From Zea mays (taxonomy: Eukaryota; Streptophyta; Magnoliopsida; Poales; Poaceae): a stretch of DNA of 64,000 nucleotides. The position numbers were made by a program, and so were the translations under genes. Of this stretch, positions 10,111-20,166 are shown one piece after another. Positions within the stretch are counted from its first letter, which is position 1. Each line of letters opens with the position of its first letter. The stretch is taken from the NCBI RefSeq assembly GCF_902167145.1, contig NC_050096.1, positions 265,320,622-265,384,621 of the forward strand. Reading direction: 5' to 3'. The notes beneath the pieces are model-generated. The model did not search any database. It was not told where the DNA came from and worked only from the letters and a program-made list of their open reading frames with translations.

Positions 10111-12649
10111 ATGCCATTGGGCGACGACGCGGCGGCGGACTTCGCGCTGCCGGACGAGCTCCTGGCGGCGCTGCCGCGGGACCCCTACGAGCAGCTGGAT
10201 CTGGCGCGCCGCATCACCGCGCTGGCGGTGGCGGGGCGGGTGTCCGGGCTGGAGCGGGAGGCGGGGCGCCTGCGCGCGGAGGCCGCGGGGAAGGACCGCG
10301 AGAGCGCCGAGCTCCGGGAGCGGGTGGCGCTGCTCGACGCCGCGCTTCAGGAGACCAACGCCAGGCTCCGCGCCGCGCTCGAGGACAATGTGGGTCGTGC
10401 CCGGCCGGAGTTCAATCTGTCTGCATTTGCGTCCGTTTGGGTTTCTGAAACTGGCGCTTGCGTTTTGGTGCAGATTAAGCTCAGCAAGGAGCGGGACTCG
10501 CTGGCGCAGACGTCCAAGAAGCTGGCACGCGACCTGCACAAGGTTTCTTTCTCGGCCTACCCTTCTCTTGTACATATCACATTTGTAGGTGTGTAGTGTT
10601 GTGTTACTGTGTAGTGTAGCTAGGATTCGAATTCCACATATGTTAGGAAAGTTTTTAGCCAGGAGATTTAGGTCTTGTTGGGTTATTTAAATTCCGTGTG
10701 GATTTGTGTGTATTGGAATGGATTGGGATGAATTTTGACTTACTATGGATTAAAACGACTCAATGTCATCTAATCCACATGGATTAATGTTGAAACAAAC
10801 AAGCCCTTAAGTGGAACAATCTATTTGGACCATTTATTAGTACATTTTAAGGTCACCGTGAGTGAACTGGGTTGTCATTTCTTAGGCTGCAAGTGCCACT
10901 GGCATTCATTAGAAGTATGAATGTGCATAAATATCTTTGATTGGATCATCGTCTTGATTAATTTTATTACGTAGCCGATGAACTTCATTCATAACTAACC
11001 TTAGAAGCGATTGAGTGTGCAATAAGAGTGAAACAAATCTTGCATCATTTCTCTCCTCCCTAGTTGAAGTTTGAAGGACGGAAATAAACTTTTCTTATGC
11101 TCTCTAAGGAGCAAGCCAGATGACATTTCAGATTATCAGTCACACTTGTTTGTCTTTTCTTACTTATTTTCTTTTGTGGAGCTCTGTGCAGCTTGCGTGT
11201 CATCTGTTGTTGTTGGTCTTTGTTTTTCTCTTTGTATCTTATATTAAAATTTATGTCAAGACTCTTGTAGCCCTTTTTTTAAAAAAAGAATTCCGCCATC
11301 TTTTTTCCTAACCTTTTAAATTTGACAGCATACTGATATATATTTTCTCAATTCTCAGCTGGAGTCATTCAAGAGGCATCTGATGCAGTCATTGCGTGAT
11401 GATAGTTCATCAGTATGTTCATCTATTTACCCAGTATATCATGCTATATGTGTGCTTGCTAATTTATTTACCCAGTTCATCAGTTGTTTCATCTATTTTA
11501 TGACTGTTCACCCTAATTGTTTGCTGAATCCTTCTCAAGCAGACACAGGAAACAGTTGACATTACAACGTGTGATCAGCCAGTAGCATCGAAAGCATCAT
11601 CCAGTGCAGGTTATAGATGTACATGAAAATCTCTCATGTCTATTAACCATCAAAAGTATCCAACATAGGTCCGTAACTATAATTTTGTTTTGAATGCTGA
11701 AGATGGTGGATCTGTCAGCAACCCTGCAACGAATATATTTACTGAGTCATTGGATGTGGGAAGCACAAACCGAGATGGTATTGTTAGCTCACATATTATT
11801 TATTATTCATCTTGTTACTCATCAGGATGTGTAGCATAAGTTTCAACCGTTTGCGCTGTTGAAAATCTATCAGGTACTGCAGCAAGGCCTCCGATCCAGA
11901 AATACTCTCTCACAACACACATCACTCCCCGCCTTACCCCAGAGGCCACTCCTAAAATAATGTCCACTTCTGCTTCTCCAAGGCGAATGTCTACCACAGG
12001 AACACCCAAGTTGATGTCTGGTTCTACGTCACCGTCAAAAACTCGAATCGAAGCTCACATGTCAATGACACCATGGTATCCATCAAGCAAGCAATCCTCG
12101 GCGGCAAACTCGCCTCCACGAGGACGTTCAAACCCAGGTTTGTGAAGTCAGTGTTTGCCATCTGTGGAAGTACAATGTTACATGGATAGAATAAATAAAA
12201 TACGGCTGATGATGCTGGGGGTTTTCAGGTCGCACTCCTCGAATCGATGGAAAGGAGTTCTTTCGTCAGGCCAGGTCTGTTCCTATCTGGACCTCTCTCC
12301 TGAACCATCAGCGAATGAGAGGTGGATGATACCATAATTAACAAAAAAAAATCCGTTACCGTTTACAGGAGTCGTCTATCCTACGAGCAATTTGGAGCAT
12401 TCTTAGCCAACATCAAAGAGCTCAATGCCCATAAGCAGTCACGTGAGGTTTGTCATGTCGGCCACTCTGTTTTTATTTTATTTTTTTGAATTGAAAGGTC
12501 TGTCTGAGTCGTAACACAAGTATATAACTGCTCATGTTTCCATTTTAAACCAGGAAACTCTCAAGAAAGCCGAAGAGATCTTTGGTCCAGACAATAAAGA
12601 TCTGTACCTGTCTTTCCAAGGCCTGCTGAACCGTAGCATGGTGGCATAA
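10111..12649 (+). CDS. At4g15545-like coiled-coil protein, nine exons
   Basis: Exons read by eye with GT-AG borders: 10111-10389, 10474-10542, 11359-11412, 11543-11609, 11703-11777, 11874-12137, 12229-12274, 12369-12447, 12554-12649. They sum to 1029 bases (342 codons plus stop) with no internal stop, which supports the model. The N-terminus (LPDELLAALPRDPYEQLDLA, residues 12-31) leads into a coiled-coil rich in R, E, A and L to about residue 134. A Ser/Pro/Thr-rich linker with SPRRMSTTGTP-type motifs follows (about 180-268). The C-terminus (270-342) holds GRTPRIDGKEFFRQARSRLS and LYLSFQGLLNRS. This order matches the plant family of Arabidopsis At4g15545 and relatives, which is conserved but poorly characterised. 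ATG 10111 is preferred over an upstream in-frame GTG. Intron 2 carries a MITE. Confidence 0.88.
10671..10806. mobile_element. Tourist-like MITE in intron 2 of the At4g15545-like gene
   Basis: 136-bp element. Left end ggtcttgttgggtt and reverse complement of the right end gggcttgtttgttt form an imperfect inverted repeat. TTA flanks it at 10668-10670 and 10807-10809. It lies well away from both splice sites, so it should not affect the protein. Confidence 0.65.
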
Positions 12650-13440
12650 GGCTTCACATGTCGCTTCGCAAGTCCAATGGAGTTCCCTCTTCCCGCAACG
12701 CTAATAGGATACGCAAGTTGTTGCTGGCTTTTGCAGATAATGAGGTTGCTGCATTGGCAACTTTATCTAGCTGTGGATCTGAAGGCCCAGCTGCAAGTTT
12801 TGGCCCCGTAATAATCCACATCGCTGGAACGAGCGGATCTCTCTGAACGACTGAGTGGGCAAACCAGCAGTGTTGCTTCTGTAAAAGTGGTGTGTGTACT
12901 TGCCGAAAGCGGACGACAAATTCATTGCCTAAATCAGGGTGCAGTCTGTCATGGAGCGCGTCCTTGTAAAACCGTGAAAAAGGTAAACATGAGAGTAAAA
13001 ATCTTCATTTCGTCGCCAACAAAGAAGGTAACCTCAGGTTAACCTCTATCGTTTTGCTCTGGTTGTACAGCGTTCTTTTCTCTGGTTTTTTTTGCAGTGC
13101 AGTAAAAGCTGGCACATAACATAATTCCGAAAGCTTGGACAAACATAGGTAAAAGGTACCTGCATTTCCATAGCAGAGTCCACACCAATATCCGTGACAA
13201 TCAATGTTCCAGCTTCCCATGGAAAGGACAGCGCCCTTCTACGTACGCTCACCAGTCACCACCTTCCTCCTAGTGCCACGCTGTTACAGCGCGCGCGCAC
13301 CATATACCTGATACCACATATATATACACACATACCAACTACCATACCACCATCTGTGACTCAAAAACAGCACCCGATTCGATCGATCACACGACTAAAA
13401 TCAGCTAAAACAACCTAGCTTGAGTGGAACGCGCGGTTAG
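12650..13440. other. Convergent 3' regions of two genes
   Basis: The At4g15545-like gene (plus) and the LBD gene (minus) end tail to tail with 791 bases between stop codons. The left half would be the 3' UTR of the former and the right half that of the latter. A CA/TA-rich simple stretch lies near 13315-13335. No separate gene was seen. Confidence 0.5.
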
Positions 13441-14904
13441 CTAGTAGGACCAGAAGTGGGCGTCGTCCATGCCGGGCTGGTCCACGACCATGTCCAGCAC
13501 CAGCAGCTCCGGCGTAGTGGCCCTGCAGCGCGCGTCCGGCTCCGCCGCCGCCGCGGTCTTGAGCGAGGACATGGACGACGGCGAGCCGGCGTAGCTGCTG
13601 CTGCTGCCCCCGCCGGCGCCGGCGCCGGCGCCGGCCGCCTTGAGGCGGCGCAGGACGTAGTCGTTGCTCATCCTGAGGCGGACCACCTCGGCCTGCGCCA
13701 GCGCCAGCTGCGCCTGCAGCGCCTCCACCCGCTGCTGCAGCGACGAGACGGCGCCCGCGCAGCCGTACACCGGGTCCCTGACGCGCGCGTTGGCCTCGTA
13801 CACCATGCTGCTCACCGCGTCCCCTCGGTGCTGCGCCGGGATCTCCTGCACACGCGGTTCCATTCCACCAGAGCATGACATGAGGGTGTTTTAAGTGACG
13901 GGGTAACGACGACAGTGCATGCCGCATCCATGGTGGACAGACTCTTCACTTTTAACTCAATCTTGGAAAACTACAAACTAGTGCTATCAGATTAGGACCA
14001 ACACAACACAAGTAATAGATCGACGATATAGCCGGTTGTTCTTGTTCCAAGAAAAGAAAAGATCGACAACATGTCTGCGTGTTTGGTACAGCCGAAAGCT
14101 TCTTTTTCGGACACCATGTGCAATCCCAATCCATGGCTGAAGGCGGCCCACGGCCGCAGGCAGACCGGTGACCGGTGGGAGGCATGCAGTACACTGACGC
14201 CGACGGCAGACGGCTGGGCACATGGGGAAATCTTTCAGCTTGAAGATACGGTCAAGAGCAGGGACGGTCGGACGGAGGAGTCCCTGTCTGTCGGCTCTAA
14301 TAAATTTGTACCAAATTGGATAGATGTCTGTGGAAGCGCTGGGGCCTGGGCACATCAGCACATGGTGATGAAATCGCAGCAAATCTCCGGGCGTTGCGTT
14401 GGTTTGGTTCTTGCTGCTGCACCGCTTTGCTCATGATTGGATTGGATCGGATCGGGTTCGGGTCTGCATGGCTACACATGCGAGCGACCACCGCGGAGAC
14501 AATGGAGGAGCGTTCATGGCCGGCGAGACGAATCTACTATATACTATGTGCGCCGAGTAGCTCAACGGGGAAGGGAGAGCGGGGAGCAACCAGCTAGCGG
14601 CGGTTGCGTGCATGCGTGGAGCATGGTGTGTGCGTGGGTGGCCGGTGCAGCTGTATGTACGTACATACCATACCTGCAGCAGCTTGCTGACATTGCTGGC
14701 GCCGAAGACCTTGTGCACGCTGGCGAACTTGTGCGGCTCCCCGGGCGGGAAGTAGGGCGCGAAGACGCAGCCGGCCGCGCACCGCCGCCGCAGCAGCTTG
14801 CACGCCGCGCACGGCGCCGCCCCGGCTGCCCCCGGCTTCGCTCCTCCTCCTCTTGTCGCGGCCCCGGGCCCGGGCACCGCCACGACCACCGCGGCGTCCC
14901 TCAT
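13441..14904 (-). CDS. LBD (LATERAL ORGAN BOUNDARIES domain) transcription factor, class I
   Basis: Two exons on the minus strand: 14904-14674 (77 codons) and 13845-13441 (134 codons plus stop), joined in phase 0 across an 828-bp GT-AG intron; 211 residues. The LOB zinc-finger-like C block is [15 protein letters not shown] (C32, C35, C42, C46; CX2CX6CX3C). The GAS block runs [18 protein letters not shown], with the invariant proline P80 just after the splice. The coiled-coil is close to LX6LX3LX6L (L113, L120, L124, then V131 in the last place). The intron after the LLQ codons is the usual place. The C-terminus is Ala/Ser/Gly-rich and ends in DDAHFWSY. It resembles the LBD1/LBD11/rice LBD12 group. 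LBD proteins are plant-specific nuclear DNA-binding factors in organ boundaries, meristems and auxin responses. An in-frame ATG at 14982 could add 26 residues. Confidence 0.9.
13846..14673 (-). other. Intron of the LBD gene
   Basis: The donor reads CAG|GTATGG at 14674/14673 and the acceptor TGCAG|GAG at 13846/13845 on the minus strand. No repeat or embedded gene was recognised. Confidence 0.85.
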
Positions 14905-15758
14905 CGATCGGCGAATGGGAGCGGAGAACTGGAGGCGTCCAGAGACCCGACCGGTGGAGTTGGAGTATATGGCTGCTGCCAAACTGGGCTGTTACGTGCT
15001 AACTGGTTGGTTGCTAGGCACCTGCTGCTGCTGCTTCCTGGCGGCGGGTGGCTCGCGGAGTGCCGGAGTCTACGAGTGTTGGAGCTGGGGAGCTCTTTTT
15101 AGTGGAGGCAGGGCAGGCGGCGCTGGGCAGAGATAGAAGCTGGGAAAGCAGGGCAGTCTGCTCTGCTGCTCAGGAGAGAGACACACGCGCGCGCGCAGAG
15201 AGAGAGAATGAGAGAGAGAGGACAGTGGCAGTTGTTGAACCGTCTGTCGTCGTCTTGGCTAGAGTGTGTGCAGTTGAAGGACAGGCAGTGAGGCAGAAGG
15301 ACAGAGATCGTGCCGCGGCACGTAGCATCATGCTGCCCCCCTTCTCCCTTTGATGGGTCCACCGATGGATTTCCTTCCTCCCAGCTGCCCAGTCTCCGCG
15401 CCTCCTGCCCCCTCCTTAAAAAAAAAACGCGGCCCCTCTTTTCTGTCTGTACCGCCGGCCCGGCACGCAGCAGTTGCCACAACGCGACCGCCGTCATGGC
15501 CACTTGTTGTGATTAGCCAGCCCGGTCCTGCTGCTGCTTCGCCATTCTGCATCAAGGCCCGGACGCTGTACGTGTGTGCGTGCAGTCCTGTGCTACCTAC
15601 CGAGTGGCTGGCCGTCTTCCTTCCACGTCCACAAGAGACCAAGACGACGTTGTTTGCTGCTGCTGCTGCTAAAGCTAGAATGAAAGCCATGATGGAGTTT
15701 GAGTCCATCTGCCCATGCCATGGGCGAGCGTGATAATTGATGTGCCCGGTCACCCGTC
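14905..15758. other. Upstream region of the LBD gene
   Basis: GC-rich promoter/5' UTR sequence. It includes a mixed CA/CG/GA microsatellite at about 15178-15222 (CT-rich on the transcribed strand, as is common in plant 5' UTRs) and a purine run near 15417. A run of gctgct triplets lies near 15655-15670. No gene is supported. Confidence 0.45.
15178..15222. repeat. Microsatellite (CA)(CG)(GA)n upstream of LBD
   Basis: [39 protein letters not shown] sequence about 275-320 bases upstream of the LBD start codon. Confidence 0.75.
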
Positions 15759-16602
15759 TATAGGTGTACATTTGGGCCGGGCCTGATGGGCCGGCCCGAA
15801 GCACGGAAAAAAAAGCACGGCCCAGGCACGGCACGACCCGAAATAATTTAGTGTCGGGCCGGCACAGCCCGTTATATCGGGCCGGGTTTGGGCCGAGGTC
15901 ACGGCCCATGGGCGGGCACGAGCACGGCCCGTTTAAGGCAGGCACGAAAAGGCCCATATAGAGGCACGAAAAGGCCCATATATTTATCAAAACACACTTC
16001 ATTCCACACTTTCATATACTTGATAAAAAAACACAAAACTAGAGATAATGCTAGTTAGATGTTTTTTTTGTATCTTTGAATTAGAGTGTGTGATGTAATT
16101 TTACTTTTGTTATGAACATTAGACAATAAACTAAACTTACGAACTTTGTATATAGCTGATTATACTTTTTTTTCTTCTAACAAAATGATTTATAAACGAG
16201 GTAGTCATTGCATAGCTGTGGTAACTTTAATACAAATATTAAGTTTAATTTTGTTCAAATTTATTTGTCTTATCTTTTATTTGTTTTATTTTTTTTGAAT
16301 TTAGGGCTCTAATGTGAATTTCGGGCCAAAAACTGAATTTTGGGCCAAAAACTGAATTTCGGGCCCTAATGTGAATTTCGGGCCAAAAATTGAATTTCGG
16401 GCTTTTATAATTTCGGGCCGCCCGAAATAAGCCCGGCACGTTTAAGCAATTACGGGCCGGGCCGTGGGCCGAGGGCGAGGCCCATAGGCCGGCCCGGCAC
16501 GGCCCGAAATTCAAACGGGCCGGGCCGGCCCGAAATTCAAACAATACGGACCTTTTCGGGCTTGAGCCGGGCCGGGCCGGGCGACCCGAATGTACACCTG
16601 TA
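15759..16602. mobile_element. Non-autonomous hAT-type element with 8-bp duplication
   Basis: The left end is TATAGGTGTACATTTGGGCCGG; the right end, reverse-complemented, is TACAGGTGTACATTCGGGTCG. The 8-mer CACCCGTC occurs directly before (15751-15758) and after (16603-16610), which is the duplication size of hAT transposons. The subterminal parts are dense in gggccgggc and gcacggccc words, and the core is AT-rich. A four-fold near repeat of 'tgaatttcgggcc(aaaaac)' lies at about 16314-16400. No transposase frame is present. Confidence 0.8.
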
Positions 16603-17078
16603 CACCCGTCTACTACACCACAGTGTAGGCAGGCAGTGACGCTGTTAGGACAGACCGACAGACGACGGGACATCCGTACGGCCCGCCCGCCGTCTCTTCG
16701 CCGCCTTTTCAACCTCCCAGTTCCAGCAGCATGCTGTCTCCCAGCTTTTCAGCATACTAGTAGACTACTACCGCTACCAGTCCTATAAGGCTGAGTCCAG
16801 TGCACAGCCTCCCTCTCGCCCCTGCCACGTCAGCTCTCGCCTCCACTCTCGCCTCTGCTGCTTCAGTGCACAGGCTGCAGCAGGCTACAGCCTCAGGCTA
16901 TAGCCACATCAGCTTTTCTATTTCAGAATTAAGTAATTCACGCGGATTTATTTCAACGCTCAGAAAACACACAACATAATATTTTTATTGAATTAAAAAT
17001 TACAAATTGCGTAATAATTAAAATAAAATTACATGACGATTTAAAAATACATGATAATTAATAGAAAATTACATAAAT

Positions 17079-18344
17079 CTAATGATTATTATGTCCCCAT
17101 ACATGTTCAACCAAATCATTTAGTAGTTGTGTATACATCGATGTGTCCGTCATCTCGTTGTCCATTTGAATCCTAGCTGCTAGGCTCGGGGTTGCATTGT
17201 AGTAGATCGACGGGCCGACTGTAGAATCAACTGTCTCATATGTCTCGTCTAAATCGGCATCACGCTCGTCATCGATGATCATATTGTGCAAAATGACACA
17301 TGCACGCATGATCAAACCAAGAGTACGTTGAGAGTAAGAACGTCCAGGAACTGCTATAATGTTGAACCGAGATTTCAACACTCCAAAAGCGCACTCAACA
17401 TCTTTGCGCCATGCTGCTTGAGCATTTGTGAATAACTGATGTTTCTCACTTTGTGGAAGCGGAATACCCTTGATGAACACCGGCCAGGAAGGGTAGATGC
17501 CGTCGGCAAGATAGTATCCCATATTGTGTTCATGTCCATTAACCATGAAGTTCACTATGGGTGCTTGACCTTGAAGGACATCCTTGAATAATGGCGACTG
17601 ATTCAGTACGTTAATGTCATTGTTGGACCCGGCCACCCCAAAAAAAGCATGCCAGATCCACCGATCATACGATGCAACAACTTCTAAGATGATGGTGGGA
17701 TGTTTGATATCCCCCCTTGTGAATTGACCGGCATGGGCGACCGGACAATTCCTCCACTGCCAATGCATACAATCGATACTTCCTAGCATGCCTGGAAAGC
17801 CACGCTCTTCTGCTTTTGCTAGTAGACGTTGAATATCCGCGACATTTGGTCGACGACAGAACTCCTCCTCATAACAATGAATGATACCCTCACAAAACTT
17901 CTCTAGACACTCTAATGCAGTTGATCTAGCTAGCTTTAAGTACTCATCTATCGAATCTGCAGCGGATCCATAGGCTAACAAGCGCATAGCTGCGGTGCAC
18001 TTTTGTAGGGGAGAGAGCCCGAGTCGACCCAGAGCATCTTCTCTTTGGGTGAAATACGGAGAGTATTCACCTAATCTAAGCATAATACTCAAAAAAAGTT
18101 GTCGCCTCATGCGATACCTGCGCCGAAAGTAATTTGGAGGATACACACAGTCATCGGCGAAGTAGTCTTGATGAAGCCGATCATGGGCAGACTCACGATC
18201 ACGATTGATGTAGCGTCGACGACGCTTGGGCCTGCTCGACGACTCTTCATTGAGGTTGAGCATAGCCTCCTCCATGGCTGCTTGCAATGCATTGCAGATT
18301 GCCCTTTCGGCTCCTTCACTTGAGTTTGTGCTCGAGGAAGACAT
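17079..18344 (-). CDS. PIF/Harbinger DDE transposase (HARBI1/ALP1-like nuclease)
   Basis: 421 codons without interruption. Residues 1-60 are Ser-rich then basic (RPKRRRR, 38-44, a likely nuclear signal). A helical domain follows (SPLQKCTAAMRLLAYG, 111-126), as in Pong-type transposases. The catalytic domain shows D191 in GSIDCMHW, D281 in LADGIYPSW and E317 in DVECAFGVLKSRF, giving DD35E spacing, plus VAGSNNDINVLNQSPLF (237-253). The protein would cut and rejoin element ends in the nucleus. The frame stays open upstream to 18506, but a TATA box at 18429-18438 lies inside that extension, so the ATG at 18344 is preferred. In characterised Ping/Pong elements a separate Myb-like protein is also needed for transposition; none is encoded here. 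Confidence 0.88.
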   Translation of the reverse strand: MSSSSTNSSEGAERAICNALQAAMEEAMLNLNEESSSRPKRRRRYINRDRESAHDRLHQDYFADDCVYPPNYFRRRYRMRRQLFLSIMLRLGEYSPYFTQREDALGRLGLSPLQKCTAAMRLLAYGSAADSIDEYLKLARSTALECLEKFCEGIIHCYEEEFCRRPNVADIQRLLAKAEERGFPGMLGSIDCMHWQWRNCPVAHAGQFTRGDIKHPTIILEVVASYDRWIWHAFFGVAGSNNDINVLNQSPLFKDVLQGQAPIVNFMVNGHEHNMGYYLADGIYPSWPVFIKGIPLPQSEKHQLFTNAQAAWRKDVECAFGVLKSRFNIIAVPGRSYSQRTLGLIMRACVILHNMIIDDERDADLDETYETVDSTVGPSIYYNATPSLAARIQMDNEMTDTSMYTQLLNDLVEHVWGHNNH

Positions 18345-18428
18345 GACGTGAAGATGAGTAGAAAAGGCGAGTTTGGAAGAGGGAAATGAGATGAAATGGT
18401 GTGTGAAATGAGCTCCACCCGGGTAGGG

Positions 18429-18438
18429 ATATATATAG
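18429..18438 (-). promoter_or_regulatory. TATA box of the PIF/Harbinger transposase gene
   Basis: The reverse complement reads ctatatatat, about 85-95 bases upstream of the ATG at 18344. It decides between the two in-frame start codons. Confidence 0.55.
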
Positions 18439-18829
18439 AGGGATTGGGGATGAAATTTGTAATTTTTTGCAATTTTTTTCGAATTTTTTGGACTCCAAAC
18501 GGTCAAAAACGGCTAGTTGCAACGGCTAGCACACGTGGACCAATCAGATCGCGACACGTGGACCAGTCAGATCGCGCCACGTCGCTCTCGCCCGCGCTCT
18601 CGCCCCGCGCTCTCGCCCCGCCAGTGCCTCGCCTCCCTCTCGCCTCCCTCTCGCCCGCCTCTCGCCCGGGCGGGCGCTCCAGCGCGGGCGAGAGCGAGGC
18701 GATATCGCCCGCTCTCGCCGGGCGCCAGCGCCATCGCCCGGCGCCGGCCTCTCGCCCGCCTATCGCCCGCGCGCGGGCGGCAGCGGCCTCTTCTCGCCCG
18801 CGCTGCCGCCCGCACTGGCACCAGCCTAA

Positions 18830-20166
18830 GTATAGGGCACTAGGGTACGAATTTGAGTCAATTTTCATACCTATGGGTTTATTAATGAACATAAATCTAT
18901 ATCCGACGGGTTTATGGGTACATGTTTGTTTCTATAGTACCCAAACCCGTGAACCCGTGAGTTTTTTAAACTCGACCAAACCTAGTGCATATTGTTATTT
19001 TATTTTATAAACGAATAACAAACTTGTTATTCCTTATTTACTTCATATTTTTTTATCAATTTGTGGATGTATTAGTAGTCGGTGAGAGTGTTGCTTGCTT
19101 GCTATTATAGTTTTTACTAGTGTTATATATGTGGTGGATGGATAACTAGTGCAAGGTCACTTAATTATACAACTTATTATTTATATTTCATTCTCTCTAC
19201 TAATAATTTTATACCAAATCATAAACTCGTTGTTCATTACATAGATTTTGGATCATGATATCATTAATCATTACGATACTTATTGATTATGAGAAGAACA
19301 AGTATATTAGTGATGAAACCTGCGGGTAACCCACGGGTACTCGCTAACCCGATGAGTACGGGTTTGGGCAAAATCTCAAACTCGTCATGAGTACGAGTTA
19401 TTTAATATGTATAAATATTTTTCACGGGTACGAGTTTGGCACGGCAAAACCCAGGAGGTTTGTACCAGTTGCCATCTCTAAGCAGCAGCCTCACTTGAAT
19501 CATTATTGCCGCGCGGTAATCAGCGCCTATGTATGGTACGTATCGATGCGCGACGCGGCATCGCCACGCCATGGACTGTTGGTTCAGGATGGATGACACA
19601 TGAAACAGCGAGCAGATCCGCGCGCAGATGCACTGCAACAGTCGGGAGCCACCACACAGGGCACGGTATGCTCGGGCACAATCAAGTGGAACTGTGGATG
19701 CAGTACTCTACCATCTCCCGTTCCATACTTCCGTGGCAGGGCTATAGAGCACTTAATATATGACAAGCTTCAAACTAATGAACACTAAGTACACTACACT
19801 GATCATTGCATGTTTGTGTTATGGCATATATAGAGGCGAACTGTCCCTGAAGACAAGTTTGATGAGATATATTATTATTACTGGACCTAGTTCTTAAGAA
19901 ATACCGTATTAGCTACTGTCGAGCGAGTGACGTGTTGTTAAGTGTACAAGAGGTCTTCCCATTACAGTATATGACTCGTTGTGTAAAATTGAAATGATCC
20001 AATCCACATCCAAAATATCCATCAATAATATAGCAATTAAACCATACTTCCTAGCAAGGGTGTCTATCAGAAATCATAGAGATCCACACATGATCTCTTA
20101 GGTTTCTACACATAGTGTGTCACAGCTTTCTCGAAACTTTCTCAATTTTTTATCACAGACTCTATA
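18830..20166. other. Repeat relic and intergenic DNA
   Basis: From 18830 to about 19480 the ends are rich in acccgtgg/cgggta words ('gggtacatg', 'acccgtgaacccgtg', 'gcgggtaacccacgggtac') and close with 'gccatctcta', as in non-autonomous hAT-like elements of grasses; exact ends were not fixed. 19480-19790 shows nothing recognisable. 19800-20166 may belong to the CACTA element on the other side of the solo LTR. Confidence 0.35.

Larger units (their letters stand above)
16789..18826 (-). mobile_element. PIF/Harbinger (Pong-like) transposon, apparently complete
   Basis: 2038-bp element. The left end GGCTGAGTCCAGTGC and the reverse complement of the right end GGCTGGTGCCAGTGC match at 13 of 15. 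TAA flanks both sides (16786-16788, 18827-18829), the normal target duplication. It encodes one uninterrupted transposase on the minus strand. The right subterminal region (about 18575-18820) is a GC-rich array of ctcgcc/cgggcg words. The Myb-like second ORF of Ping/Pong elements was not found. Confidence 0.85.

Noticed and set aside
9901..10575. 224-codon minus-strand frame opposite exon 1 of the At4g15545-like gene
   Set aside because: Shadow of a GC-rich coding exon; the plus-strand frame has family motifs and splices cleanly.
13456..13878. 140-codon plus-strand frame opposite LBD exon 2
   Set aside because: Shadow frame with Arg/Ala-rich composition; the LBD motifs lie on the other strand.
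18345..18506. N-terminal extension of the PIF/Harbinger transposase by 54 codons
   Set aside because: A TATA box lies inside the extension, and the added residues look like translated leader rather than transposase sequence.
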